A DNA stretch of 64,000 nucleotides from Methanocorpusculum petauri (GTDB lineage Archaea; Halobacteriota; Methanomicrobia; Methanomicrobiales; Methanocorpusculaceae): the NCBI RefSeq assembly GCF_026891975.1, contig NZ_JAPTGB010000004.1, forward strand, positions 1 to 64,000, written 5' to 3'. A program made the position numbers and the translations under genes. Positions within the stretch are counted from its first letter, which is position 1. The number at the start of each line of letters is the position of its first letter. Under the pieces are notes generated by a model. It was not told the origin of the DNA. It was given only the letters and a program-made list of their open reading frames with translations, and ran no database searches. Shown in pieces: positions 11,329 to 19,148 of the stretch.

Positions 11329-11579
11329 CGGTGTTGTTTGCAGAACTCATACGTCCTTTTGGATGCTTTCAGCAGAACAGCATCCGTATTCTGAAACGAG
11401 GGGACAAAACCTGTCTCACTCCATTTCATGGAAGCATGAATTCTCCGGCTTTCCGGTGACAGCCTGAATATGATATCCTGCTCAGAAGATAGACAGTTGT
11501 CAGCGTGCGATACACACCGCACGCACTCTTTGCGTGAGCAAATTTTTTGGAAAGAAGTTTCCGAGGATGTACTGCTCAT
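11325..11579 (-). CDS. small protein upstream of the zeta-toxin-like gene (possible antitoxin)
   Basis: The protein has 84 residues; its stop overlaps the start of the zeta-like gene by 4 bases, as in toxin-antitoxin operons. An AGGAG lies 10 bases before the ATG at 11579. The second half (SPESRRIHASMKWSETGFVP and onward to YEFCKQHR) looks like a conserved basic helical protein; I do not recognise a named family. The first 30 residues are Ser/Cys-rich and unlike the rest. A second reading frame from the ATG at 11589 (MMAYEQYILGNFFPKNLL) is also coding-like, so this gene may itself carry a frameshift near 11500. Function as antitoxin is inferred from position only. Confidence 0.45.
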   Translation of the reverse strand: MSSTSSETSFQKICSRKECVRCVSHADNCLSSEQDIIFRLSPESRRIHASMKWSETGFVPSFQNTDAVLLKASKRTYEFCKQHR

Positions 11580-11781
11580 AAGCCATCATCTCCTGATAAT
11601 GATCTAATATCTTGTTTCAGATCCATATAAACACGAGCCTTCAAACACTTCTCTTGCGTATGGGGTATCCTTTGATCTCAAGCTTTTGTACCCGAAAAAC
11701 TATCTTGTTGCAAACGAAACGAACTTCTGACAACACGGAGGACAACCCCATACTCATCCATACAAACCGCCGGGGGATTCG

Positions 11782-12876
11782 ATGAACATCCTGTTTGCCG
11801 TCTGCGGTGAAGGACTCGGCCACGCATCACGCTCGACAAAACTTGCTGCATATCTTGCACAGCACGGCCACACCTGCACGTTTGCCTCCTACGGCAAAGC
11901 CTACGACTTCATTCAGAAACAGGGATTCCCCGTTCATGAAATCAGCCGTGAGGTCACACTCGGGGGAGACGACGGCCTCTTCAGCCTCGCAAAAACCCTC
12001 TGGCTCTCCAAAACCGTCCCGGTATCCCTCCTGCACTCCTACCGCGACGCCCGCCGACTGCTCAAAGACCAGCACACCGATCTCCTTGTCGCCGACACCA
12101 TGTATGCCGCAGGATACGCCGCAAAATCTCTTGGCATCCGAAACGCATTCATCACCAACCAGAACACCTTTGCTGCCGCCGCATCTCCGGACGCGGCATA
12201 CTGGAACTATCTCAGCAGGATTGTGCAGAAGTATCTCCAGAAGGTTCCCGACATCGTCATCGTCCCTGACTTTCCCCCTCCTGACACCATAAGCGGCCAC
12301 AACTTCCTCATTCCCGAAACAGAGATCAGTCATTACCGGTTTGTCGGCCCGATCCTTGACCGGGATCCTGCCGCAATACCCTGCTCCCGGGAAACCATCT
12401 TCGCAAGTTTCGGCGGTGAACCCTTCAAACTCCCGCTCTATACCATGCTCCGTGAAATTGCGGATGAACTGCCGGACCACACCTTCGAAGTCTTCTCCAC
12501 CACCCCGGGTCTTCCGGAAAACACCGGAAACTTCCAGACATTCGGCTACGTCCCCGACCTCCAGCCGTACCTTGCCAAATCCCGCGTGGCGATTCTGCAC
12601 GGCGGCCTCACCTCCCTGATGGAAGCGCTCTCTCTTGGAAAACCCGTTGTCATGATCATTGACCCCTATCATCCGGAACAGTGGAACAATGCGAAAAAAA
12701 TCGAGGAGATGGGGGCAGGCATTATGGTCCTCGGCAATACCGTCACCAAAGAAAAACTGGACGATGCAATCTCGCGGGCACTTACGATGACTCCCCCTGA
12801 CCTGCGGCAGCTGTTCACCGCCCCGGATAGCCGGGAAACCATCCGCGGGATTCTGGAGAGTCTGCACACATCGTGA
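11782..12876 (+). CDS. MJ1255/VC2487-type glycosyltransferase (GT-B)
   Basis: The protein has 364 residues. It begins MNILFAVCGEGLGHASRST, the N-terminal glycine-rich loop of GT-B UDP-sugar transferases. The C-terminal donor-site region AILHGGLTSLMEALSLGKP matches MurG/UGT-like enzymes and the archaeal MJ1255 family. Homologues are presumed to add sugars to lipids or surface glycans. A GGGGG block lies just before the ATG. It is monocistronic here, between the zeta-like locus and the ClC gene (convergent). Fold and family confident; donor and acceptor unknown. Confidence 0.8.
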   Translation: MNILFAVCGEGLGHASRSTKLAAYLAQHGHTCTFASYGKAYDFIQKQGFPVHEISREVTLGGDDGLFSLAKTLWLSKTVPVSLLHSYRDARRLLKDQHTDLLVADTMYAAGYAAKSLGIRNAFITNQNTFAAAASPDAAYWNYLSRIVQKYLQKVPDIVIVPDFPPPDTISGHNFLIPETEISHYRFVGPILDRDPAAIPCSRETIFASFGGEPFKLPLYTMLREIADELPDHTFEVFSTTPGLPENTGNFQTFGYVPDLQPYLAKSRVAILHGGLTSLMEALSLGKPVVMIIDPYHPEQWNNAKKIEEMGAGIMVLGNTVTKEKLDDAISRALTMTPPDLRQLFTAPDSRETIRGILESLHTS

Positions 12877-12888
12877 GTTCAGAGTTCA
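12875..12888. repeat. short inverted repeat flanking an intergenic gap, left
   Basis: GAGTTCAGAGTTCA at 12875-12888 is the exact reverse complement of 13070-13083. The pair brackets the 180-base gap between two convergent genes, and each also contains internal GAGTTC/GAACTC palindromes. They may pair in the transcripts as a bidirectional terminator; function unproven. Confidence 0.55.
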
Positions 12889-13069
12889 GAACTCATTCCA
12901 ATTTGAAGAAAAAATCTGTCGGGTCTGTTTTTTCATTCAGGACAGAACGTATCTATTTATATACCCAACACTATATCTATACCACAAGAGAAAAAAAATT
13001 CGTATCTCCCCTGTCGGGAAAGAGAGAATGAAAAAAAATCTCCGTCACCTTATTTTCAAAAAAATGAAA

Positions 13070-13083
13070 TGAACTCTGAACTC
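13070..13083. repeat. short inverted repeat flanking an intergenic gap, right
   Basis: Partner of 12875-12888. It sits 17 bases beyond the 3' end of the minus-strand ClC gene. Confidence 0.55.
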
Positions 13084-13099
13084 TGCATTCACGAATCAC

Positions 13100-14488
13100 T
13101 CACTTCACGTGCCGTCCGTCCCAGTACTCCTCCGGCTCCTCGCGGCACAACCGCTGTTCATGGAAGATCGTCTGTTTGCCGATCAGCATATACGCAACAG
13201 CCACCGCACCCATTGCCGGAACAAACAGCGAAAAGTCACCGGTCATCTCCAGAACCATAATCATAATCGCAATCGGGGCATGGGCAATCCCGCCGAACAG
13301 AGCAAGCATCCCCACAATCACAAATGCCGGAACACTCGCAAGCGGCACAATCTCCGGCAGAATCAGATGCAGAAACATCCCGAACGCCCCGCCGGCAAAC
13401 CCGCCGACCGCAAGCCCGGGTGCAAACACCCCGCCGCTGCCGCCCGACCCGATTGTCAAGGAGGTGGTAATGGTTTTTACAACCGGCAGAAGAATCAGAA
13501 CCGACAACGGAAGCATATTGTACATCGCCATCTGCACAAACCCGTACCCGCTGCCAAGACTGGCCAGTCCCACCATCATCGTCTCCGGCGAAAGATAGGA
13601 AAGAACGATGATCAGAACACCGATCAGAAACGCACCCAGAACCGGCTTTACGTACTTCGGAATGTGATACCGGACGGCGACCCGGTCGAAGACCGCCTTT
13701 GTCCCGTAAAATGTTTTCACATAGAAGATGCCGACCGCCGCCGCGATGCCGCCAAGGAGAAGGAAAAGCGGAATCTGTGCGACCGACCAGACAAGCGAAG
13801 CAGCGCCGAAGATCGGTGCGTAGCCTTCAAAGAATCCGAAGATGGAGTAGCCGATGATGGACGCGAGAAATGACGGCATAACCACATCCGCCTCAAAGTC
13901 CCGCAGATACAAAATCTCTGCCGCAAGAATTGCGCCGCCGAGAGGAGCCTTGAAGATCGTGCCGATACCCGCACCGATACCGGTTGCAATTGCGATCTTT
14001 CGTTCGCGCGGCGAGAGATGAAAGACATCCGCAATAAACGCCCCGAACCCTGCGGCTATCTGGGCGGTCGGCCCTTCCCGTCCGGCAGACCCTCCGGTTG
14101 CAATGGTAATGATGGATGCAACCGCTTTGACGATCGGAACCCGCCAGCGGATTTTCCCGTCGCCGTGATACGCCCGGATTGCCGCGTCTGTACCGTGACC
14201 TTCGGCTTCCGGGGCGAAGAAGTACACGATGAGGCCCGAGAGGAGGGCGCCTCCGCAGATGATCGGAAGAATCAGCCAGATAAACGGCGGCGGCGTCCAT
14301 CCGGCAATCTCTGCCGCCGTCTGACCCTCCAGCGGAAGGTTTGCACCGAACAACATCTCCATGACAAGTGCGGTGCCGTACTCAAGACCTTTGAAGAACA
14401 ACAATGCCCCGAATCCCGAGATAACGCCTACCGTTATTCCGATCAGAATCAGTTTTCTGAAGGAACTCTCACACTTTTTTTCGTTCAC
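13100..14488 (-). CDS. ClC-family chloride channel/transporter
   Basis: The protein has about 462 residues from a GTG at 14488 (VNEKKCESSF), with many membrane helices. ClC signatures are clear: GSAGREGPTAQI (G-R-E-G-P selectivity motif), GIGTIFKAPLGG, and GSGGSGGVFAPGL (G-x-F-x-P). No cytoplasmic CBS pair follows, which is common in prokaryotes. ClC proteins are chloride channels or chloride/proton antiporters and help acid tolerance or charge balance. The frame runs open to 14695, but that stretch lacks conservation and overlaps the neighbour, so it is excluded. The gene lies 70 bases downstream of the symporter gene, same strand. Confidence 0.9.
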   Translation of the reverse strand: MNEKKCESSFRKLILIGITVGVISGFGALLFFKGLEYGTALVMEMLFGANLPLEGQTAAEIAGWTPPPFIWLILPIICGGALLSGLIVYFFAPEAEGHGTDAAIRAYHGDGKIRWRVPIVKAVASIITIATGGSAGREGPTAQIAAGFGAFIADVFHLSPRERKIAIATGIGAGIGTIFKAPLGGAILAAEILYLRDFEADVVMPSFLASIIGYSIFGFFEGYAPIFGAASLVWSVAQIPLFLLLGGIAAAVGIFYVKTFYGTKAVFDRVAVRYHIPKYVKPVLGAFLIGVLIIVLSYLSPETMMVGLASLGSGYGFVQMAMYNMLPLSVLILLPVVKTITTSLTIGSGGSGGVFAPGLAVGGFAGGAFGMFLHLILPEIVPLASVPAFVIVGMLALFGGIAHAPIAIMIMVLEMTGDFSLFVPAMGAVAVAYMLIGKQTIFHEQRLCREEPEEYWDGRHVK

Positions 14489-14558
14489 ACCGATACATCC
14501 CCGAATATAATCTGATACTTTCTGCTGAGGATATAAAAAAGGAGAGGACTTGAAGTGT

Positions 14559-16175
14559 TCAGGCAGAACTGCTTTTGAGTTTTTCCTCGTCAAGCATGTC
14601 GAGTTTTGCAGCGACCTGCACCATGTCGATGGGAACGGCCACCATGTTGAGGGCCGTACTGAGGAAGTCAAGCAGAATCTCAAGCACCACGGCAATACCC
14701 AGAGCTTCGACCGGGATGCCGAGCTGGAGGAAGAGGATGGAGTAACAGGCGATTCCTCCTCCGGGAACGGGCGGGACGGCGAGTGCCAGAAGTCCTGCGG
14801 TAAGGATTGCCATAAAAATCCAGGAGAGGGTTATTGGCACACTGTAATAGTCTGCCATAAAAAGGCAGACGCAGAAAAATATTGCCGCGTGTCCCGGGCG
14901 GGAGAATGCCGTTCCGAGCGGTACGCCGAAGTTTACGAGACGCTGGGAGATGCCGAGTTTTTTACCGCAGGTGTCCATGTTGGTGGAAAATGTTGCGGCA
15001 GAGGATGCAGTGGTGAGGGCGATGAGAAATGACGGCAGAAGTTTTTTGGCAAGGAGAACCGGCGAAATTCTTCTGCCAAGGACAACGCCTCCTCCCATGA
15101 GGAGGAGGTTTGCGATGACACAGAGGATAATGACGGCGAAGAGTTTCCAGAGGTCACCGAGGTTTTCGATGTCGGTGAGCATCAGATGCAGAATGCTGAC
15201 GAAGATGATTGCAGGCAGAAGCGAGGTGATCCACTCCATGACCAGCTGGATGAGGGTGTTTGCCTGACCGACGAACTGCACAATGGTGGGGATCTTTTTG
15301 TTGAGGATCAGCATGGCAAGGCCGAAGACGACAGCGAGGAAGATGATCTGCAGGGTGTTTCCTTCGGCAAAGGGTGCGACGATGTTGGCGGGGATGATGG
15401 AGAGGAGCATGGTAAAGATTGCCTGAAACTCTCCGGCGCTCTGCGAACCGCCGGAGATGGTGACAGGGAAGAAGAAAAGACAGACGGCAGTACATACCAC
15501 GAGGGTGAAGTAGATCCTTCCGAAGTATCTGCCGATTACTTTGTTGCCGATGTTGCCCAGGGTTGCGGTATCGCCGATACTGTAGATGCCCCAGAGAAGT
15601 GAGAGGAACATCATGGGAAGTGCGATTGCGATGAGGACGCCGATAAAGGTGTCAAAAAGCGGGGTGACAATTCCCGTTCCAATGGCATGGGAGATGTCTG
15701 AAGGAAGCATGCGGCAGCCGAGTCCTGCGAGGAGTCCGGCAATGATGGAGCAGACAAGGTAGATGAGGGGGTTGATCTTCTTCCGCTTCGGCATCAGGGC
15801 AATCTGGTTTTCGCCGTTGACATAGTGGTAGGACGGGACAAGGCCGATGTTGGCGAGAAGCGTCTGCACGGAGTTCCCGCCGGTCAGGACGCAGTCTTCT
15901 TCGCCGCCGAAGGGGTTGACTTTCGGGCCGGGAACGGCCATGGTAATGTACTGGCGGCCCAGACGCCTCCCGCTTCTGAAGGTACATTCAGTTCCTTCGC
16001 CGAGAACGGCAAGCCATTTGAGGAGAACTTTTTCGACGGCTGTTTCTAAGTTCCGGGCGTCGTCAGCACCGATCTGTCCTTCTTTGAGGGTTTTTGCGGT
16101 GAGCGAGCTTATCTCGCTGACGGCGGTCTGCGAGAGGCGGTAGGTGAGGGTTTTGGGGGCGATGTCGAGCTGCAT
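14559..16175 (-). CDS. dicarboxylate/amino-acid:cation symporter (SDF family) with extra N-terminal domain
   Basis: The protein has 538 residues. Residues about 135-530 are a sodium:dicarboxylate symporter (PF00375) with the serine-rich hairpin TTASSAATFSTNMDTC and the helix-8 region. Family members take up glutamate, aspartate or C4-dicarboxylates with sodium or protons. The unusual part is a soluble N-terminal extension of about 130 residues (MQLDIAPKTLTYRLSQTAVS..., LETAVEKVLLKWL, ECTFRSGRRLGRQYI). It looks like a truncated GHKL/HATPase-type anti-sigma module, but that reading is tentative. Such fusions occur in other prokaryotes and may be regulatory. Transport call firm. Confidence 0.85.
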   Translation of the reverse strand: MQLDIAPKTLTYRLSQTAVSEISSLTAKTLKEGQIGADDARNLETAVEKVLLKWLAVLGEGTECTFRSGRRLGRQYITMAVPGPKVNPFGGEEDCVLTGGNSVQTLLANIGLVPSYHYVNGENQIALMPKRKKINPLIYLVCSIIAGLLAGLGCRMLPSDISHAIGTGIVTPLFDTFIGVLIAIALPMMFLSLLWGIYSIGDTATLGNIGNKVIGRYFGRIYFTLVVCTAVCLFFFPVTISGGSQSAGEFQAIFTMLLSIIPANIVAPFAEGNTLQIIFLAVVFGLAMLILNKKIPTIVQFVGQANTLIQLVMEWITSLLPAIIFVSILHLMLTDIENLGDLWKLFAVIILCVIANLLLMGGGVVLGRRISPVLLAKKLLPSFLIALTTASSAATFSTNMDTCGKKLGISQRLVNFGVPLGTAFSRPGHAAIFFCVCLFMADYYSVPITLSWIFMAILTAGLLALAVPPVPGGGIACYSILFLQLGIPVEALGIAVVLEILLDFLSTALNMVAVPIDMVQVAAKLDMLDEEKLKSSSA

Positions 16176-16243
16176 GGATACCGGTTGTATGAGTAAGAAT
16201 GTTCTGTACTGGTATATATGGAGTGCGGGTTTGGTGGGGGGGG

Positions 16244-16806
16244 GAGGTTATCTGTGATCCGGCATGCGGTACGGCAGGTTTTCTGGTTGTGGTGGGGGAA
16301 TTTTGCGTGAGCGGTATCTGAATGAAATTTTTTATGATAGGGAGCAGTTGTGGCATTATCATAAGGTGATGTTTTCCGGGTATGATATGGATCGGGCGAT
16401 GCTTCGGATCGGGGCTATGAATATGATGACGCACGGGGTGAAGAGTCCACATATTGAGTACCGGGACAGTTTGTCGGATCAGAATGCGGATGCGGGAAAG
16501 TTTTCGCTGATTCTGACGAATCCTCCGTTTAAGGGGAGTCTGGATTTTGATGGGGTTTTTGTGGATCTGCTGCAGGTTGCGAAGACAAAGAAGACGGAGC
16601 AGTTGTTTCTGGTGTTGTTTTTGTGGATGCTGAAGGTTGGCGGGCGTTGTGCGGCGATTGTTCCGGACGGGGTGTTGTTCGGGTCGTCTTCAGCGCACAA
16701 GGCGTTGCGGCGTGAACTGGTGGAGAACAACCGTCTGGAGGCATATAAAATCCAAGTATACGAAAGAAAAACCAAAATAAACCTGAAAATGGACGGTATA
16801 GTGTAG
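16244..16806 (+). pseudogene. hsdM remnant: type I restriction-modification DNA methylase fragment
   Basis: From 16244 a frame reads EVICDPACGTAGFLV, methylase motif I (SAM binding). A missing base near 16300 shifts the frame; it continues LRERYLNEIF, GYDMDRAMLRIGAMNMM, then NPPFKGSLDFD (catalytic motif IV, NPPF) and GGRCAAIVPDGVLFGSS. The match to HsdM ends at VENNRLEA (about 16740). The last 20 codons are unrelated and run into a perfect hairpin. The N-terminal third, including the HsdM helical domain, and the C-terminus are missing. With the hsdR remnant at 19.1-20.5 kb it marks a former type I R-M operon. Confidence 0.85.
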
Positions 16807-16825
16807 TCGACTCCCTCGACTACAC
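16801..16825 (+). terminator. perfect 10-bp hairpin after hsdM remnant
   Basis: GTGTAGTCGA and TCGACTACAC pair perfectly around CTCCC, overlapping the stop of the remnant. No T-run follows, so intrinsic termination is uncertain. Confidence 0.45.
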
Positions 16826-17133
16826 ACCAACATACATCCAAAAAACACCGCTCACCAGGACGCACAAAAACCTCATCCACCAAAAAAAACACAGCCAGCA
16901 CGCAGAACCTCGTCAGAACAAAATTACTAAGTATCACAACTTAGTAATTCTCCTGCGCTCAAAAACAACTCTGATTTTATCCAGATGTATGACGAACCCT
17001 GCGAACTATTTCCGGGAACAAATTGTGTGGATGGATGCTATTGATATCGATCTTTCCACAGGATACCACATCCAGACAATAAGAATATTGATATAAATCA
17101 CAATCATATTATATATTATTTATACGCATTAAC
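16826..17133. other. gene-free stretch: hairpin and promoter of the TA-like operon
   Basis: There is no credible gene here. It holds the left bracketing hairpin (16922-16949) and an AT-rich promoter region: TATATTATTTATA-like sequence at 17107-17122, very close to the ATG at 17134, which would suggest a leaderless transcript. Confidence 0.6.
16922..16949. repeat. bracketing hairpin, left copy
   Basis: AATTACTAAGT pairs perfectly with ACTTAGTAATT around a 6-base loop (ATCACA). It is nearly identical in stem and loop size to the hairpin at 18945-18974 on the other side of the intact toxin-antitoxin-like pair. Confidence 0.8.
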
Positions 17134-18351
17134 ATGCCTTCTGCATCGCCCACAATCTCCATTAAATATGACGTATTCCGGTGGCTCTACGATACCTCAG
17201 GGTACACAGAAGCAGAACTTACCAAAGAACTCTCCTCAATAAAATCCAAAACATGGAATGGCTGGATGGCAAACAGACGTGATCCTGAACTTACCCTGCC
17301 CCAGCTGAAAGAACTCGCATCTCTCTATAAACGTCCGGTAACAGCATTCCTTATTGACGCCCCTCCAAGAGACCCCATCATCCCCAAGGATTTTCGCCGG
17401 AATGCGGGATCCTTATACTCAAAAGATCTTCATAGAATTTTTCGCAGAGCCCATCGGAAACTGGAATTATTCCGAGAAATGGCTGAAAATCTTGAGGAAA
17501 ATGTCGCCAGTGATCTTACCTGCTGTACAACCAGCGATGATCCTTTTCTCATCGCAGAAAGGGAACGGGAAATATTCTCTGCAGATCACATATTCTCTGA
17601 AAAAAACGCGGACAAAGCTTATCCACTTTGGCGGACATTTTTTGCTGAAAAAGGAGTCCCCATCTTTCAGTACAACATGAAAAATGACGGCGTTCGTGGA
17701 TTTATAACGAAATCAGGAACTGCCTCCGCCATTATCGTGAATAGTGGTGATAAACCGGAAGCACGCATCTTTACGATCTTTCACGAGTATGCCCACCTCC
17801 TTCTAGGAACAGGAGCAATATGTACTGATGACGGCGAAAAAAGTACAGATCCAAAGATACAGGAAATAGAGCGCTGGTGTAATAATTTCGCGGGTGCTTT
17901 CCTTATGCCCTCCTCACTTATTGAGAACAACACCAACATCCTCACAAAGATTGAGAGTGAAGACTATGGGGGAGCGGCATCTGAACTGGCAAAAGAAACA
18001 GCCACCAGCAAAACAGCTGCATTAGTCCGACTGGTTGTAGTCGGAAAAATAACTCAGAAAAATGCAGATCCACTGCTATCTGCCCTCATCAATGTCCCCA
18101 AAAAACAGATAGAAGATCCGGACAGTGTTGATGAAGAGGAGACAGGAGATCTTGCGACAGTGGGAACGAAAAAATCTTCAGGTGGACCTGACAGAGCATT
18201 ACTTACCGTCAGAGGGCTTGGAGAGGCGTACGTAAATCTTGCCCAGAAAAATTATGAAAGAGGCCACATCAGTTACGCTTCTTTTCTTGAAAACGTAGGA
18301 ATTTCCAAAAAAAGTCATGAACGGTTAAAGAAACGAGGTGTACTTCTGTGA
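17134..18351 (+). CDS. XRE-HTH/ImmA-IrrE metallopeptidase, probable antitoxin of DUF4411
   Basis: The protein has 405 residues. The N-terminal region (about 5-75) contains a helix-turn-helix-like stretch and the LKELASLYKRPVTAFL segment typical of XRE-ImmA proteins. A zinc-protease motif His-Glu-Tyr-Ala-His is at 217-221, with a downstream EIERWCNNFAGAFLMP that supplies the third ligand region (ExxxNxFAxxFLMP). The C-terminal 100 residues are a linker plus a helical domain. ImmA/IrrE proteins cleave or bind repressors, and in this arrangement (ImmA/IrrE next to DUF4411) are predicted antitoxins. The stop overlaps the next GTG by 4 bases. GC and codons are lower than those of flanking genes, suggesting import. 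Confidence 0.85.
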   Translation: MPSASPTISIKYDVFRWLYDTSGYTEAELTKELSSIKSKTWNGWMANRRDPELTLPQLKELASLYKRPVTAFLIDAPPRDPIIPKDFRRNAGSLYSKDLHRIFRRAHRKLELFREMAENLEENVASDLTCCTTSDDPFLIAEREREIFSADHIFSEKNADKAYPLWRTFFAEKGVPIFQYNMKNDGVRGFITKSGTASAIIVNSGDKPEARIFTIFHEYAHLLLGTGAICTDDGEKSTDPKIQEIERWCNNFAGAFLMPSSLIENNTNILTKIESEDYGGAASELAKETATSKTAALVRLVVVGKITQKNADPLLSALINVPKKQIEDPDSVDEEETGDLATVGTKKSSGGPDRALLTVRGLGEAYVNLAQKNYERGHISYASFLENVGISKKSHERLKKRGVLL

Positions 18352-18923
18352 ACTGTTATGTCATCGACACCAGTTCATTCATAGACATCTTCCATCGGCA
18401 TCCTCCTGATCTCTATCCAGTATTCTGGGAGCAATTTAACAAATACATCGATGAACTACTCATAAAAGGGGAGTTAATCATTCTTAATTATGTGTCTGAT
18501 GAAATTCTTCACGATGCTGGAACAAAACTAGGAGATACAGAAGATCCCATTGCTATCTGGCTTCGTGATCGCAAAAAATACATCAAAGACATCTCAACCG
18601 ATATCTCGATCCTGAAACAGGTAAAAGACATCCTACAAAAATTTCCACACTCAGTAGATACCGAAAAAACTCCCGAGGCAGCAGATCCATACCTGATTGC
18701 ATTTGTCTTGGATCACCAAAAACAGCAGGATATTATGTGTTTAAAAAAAACATTTGTTATTGTCACCCAGGAGTCTCGAAATAAAAATATTGATATAGAG
18801 GAAATCAGAGAACGAAACAGCCCTATTCCTGAAGTAACAAAAATTCGTTCTATTTGTGATTATTATGATATTCCCTCTATGGACTACTTGGGTCTTTTCC
18901 GTACAGAAGGATGGACATTCTAA
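18348..18923 (+). CDS. DUF4411 (PIN-like) protein, probable toxin
   Basis: The protein has 191 residues starting at GTG 18348. An N-terminal VIDTSSFIDIF (Asp7) matches the first acidic site of PIN nucleases. Further acidic residues sit at TPEAADPYLIA (Asp about 108) and near VIVTQES, as in DUF4411 (PF14367). PIN toxins cut tRNA or mRNA. Translational coupling with the ImmA/IrrE gene indicates a two-gene toxin-antitoxin unit. The reading frame is intact although genes on both sides are wrecked, which suggests selection for keeping it. Confidence 0.8.
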   Translation: MNCYVIDTSSFIDIFHRHPPDLYPVFWEQFNKYIDELLIKGELIILNYVSDEILHDAGTKLGDTEDPIAIWLRDRKKYIKDISTDISILKQVKDILQKFPHSVDTEKTPEAADPYLIAFVLDHQKQQDIMCLKKTFVIVTQESRNKNIDIEEIRERNSPIPEVTKIRSICDYYDIPSMDYLGLFRTEGWTF

Positions 18924-18944
18924 GGGAGAGATCTTAGTGGCATT

Positions 18945-18974
18945 GAATTACTAATTGTCATAAATTAGTAATTC
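18945..18974. repeat. bracketing hairpin, right copy
   Basis: GAATTACTAATT pairs perfectly with AATTAGTAATTC around GTCATA. It begins 21 bases after the DUF4411 stop. A third half-stem (TTAGTAAT) follows at once. It may be a terminator or an end of a mobile cassette. Confidence 0.8.
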
Positions 18975-19148
18975 TTAGTAATACCCAACTCACGAAAAAC
19001 ACACGACCCATCCACCCAAAGCCTTTAACCTCTCTCGCAACAAATACCAAAAACATTCAAAACACAATACCTCCCGCATCCGACAATCAACCCCCGCAGT
19101 ACCAAGATTTCCTCCAGACAGCCGAAGCAGCCGAAAAATCCCGTTTAA

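Noticed and set aside
14489-14695. N-terminal extension of the ClC gene
   Set aside because: It starts at TTG, overlaps the symporter's 3' end and has no membrane or conserved sequence.
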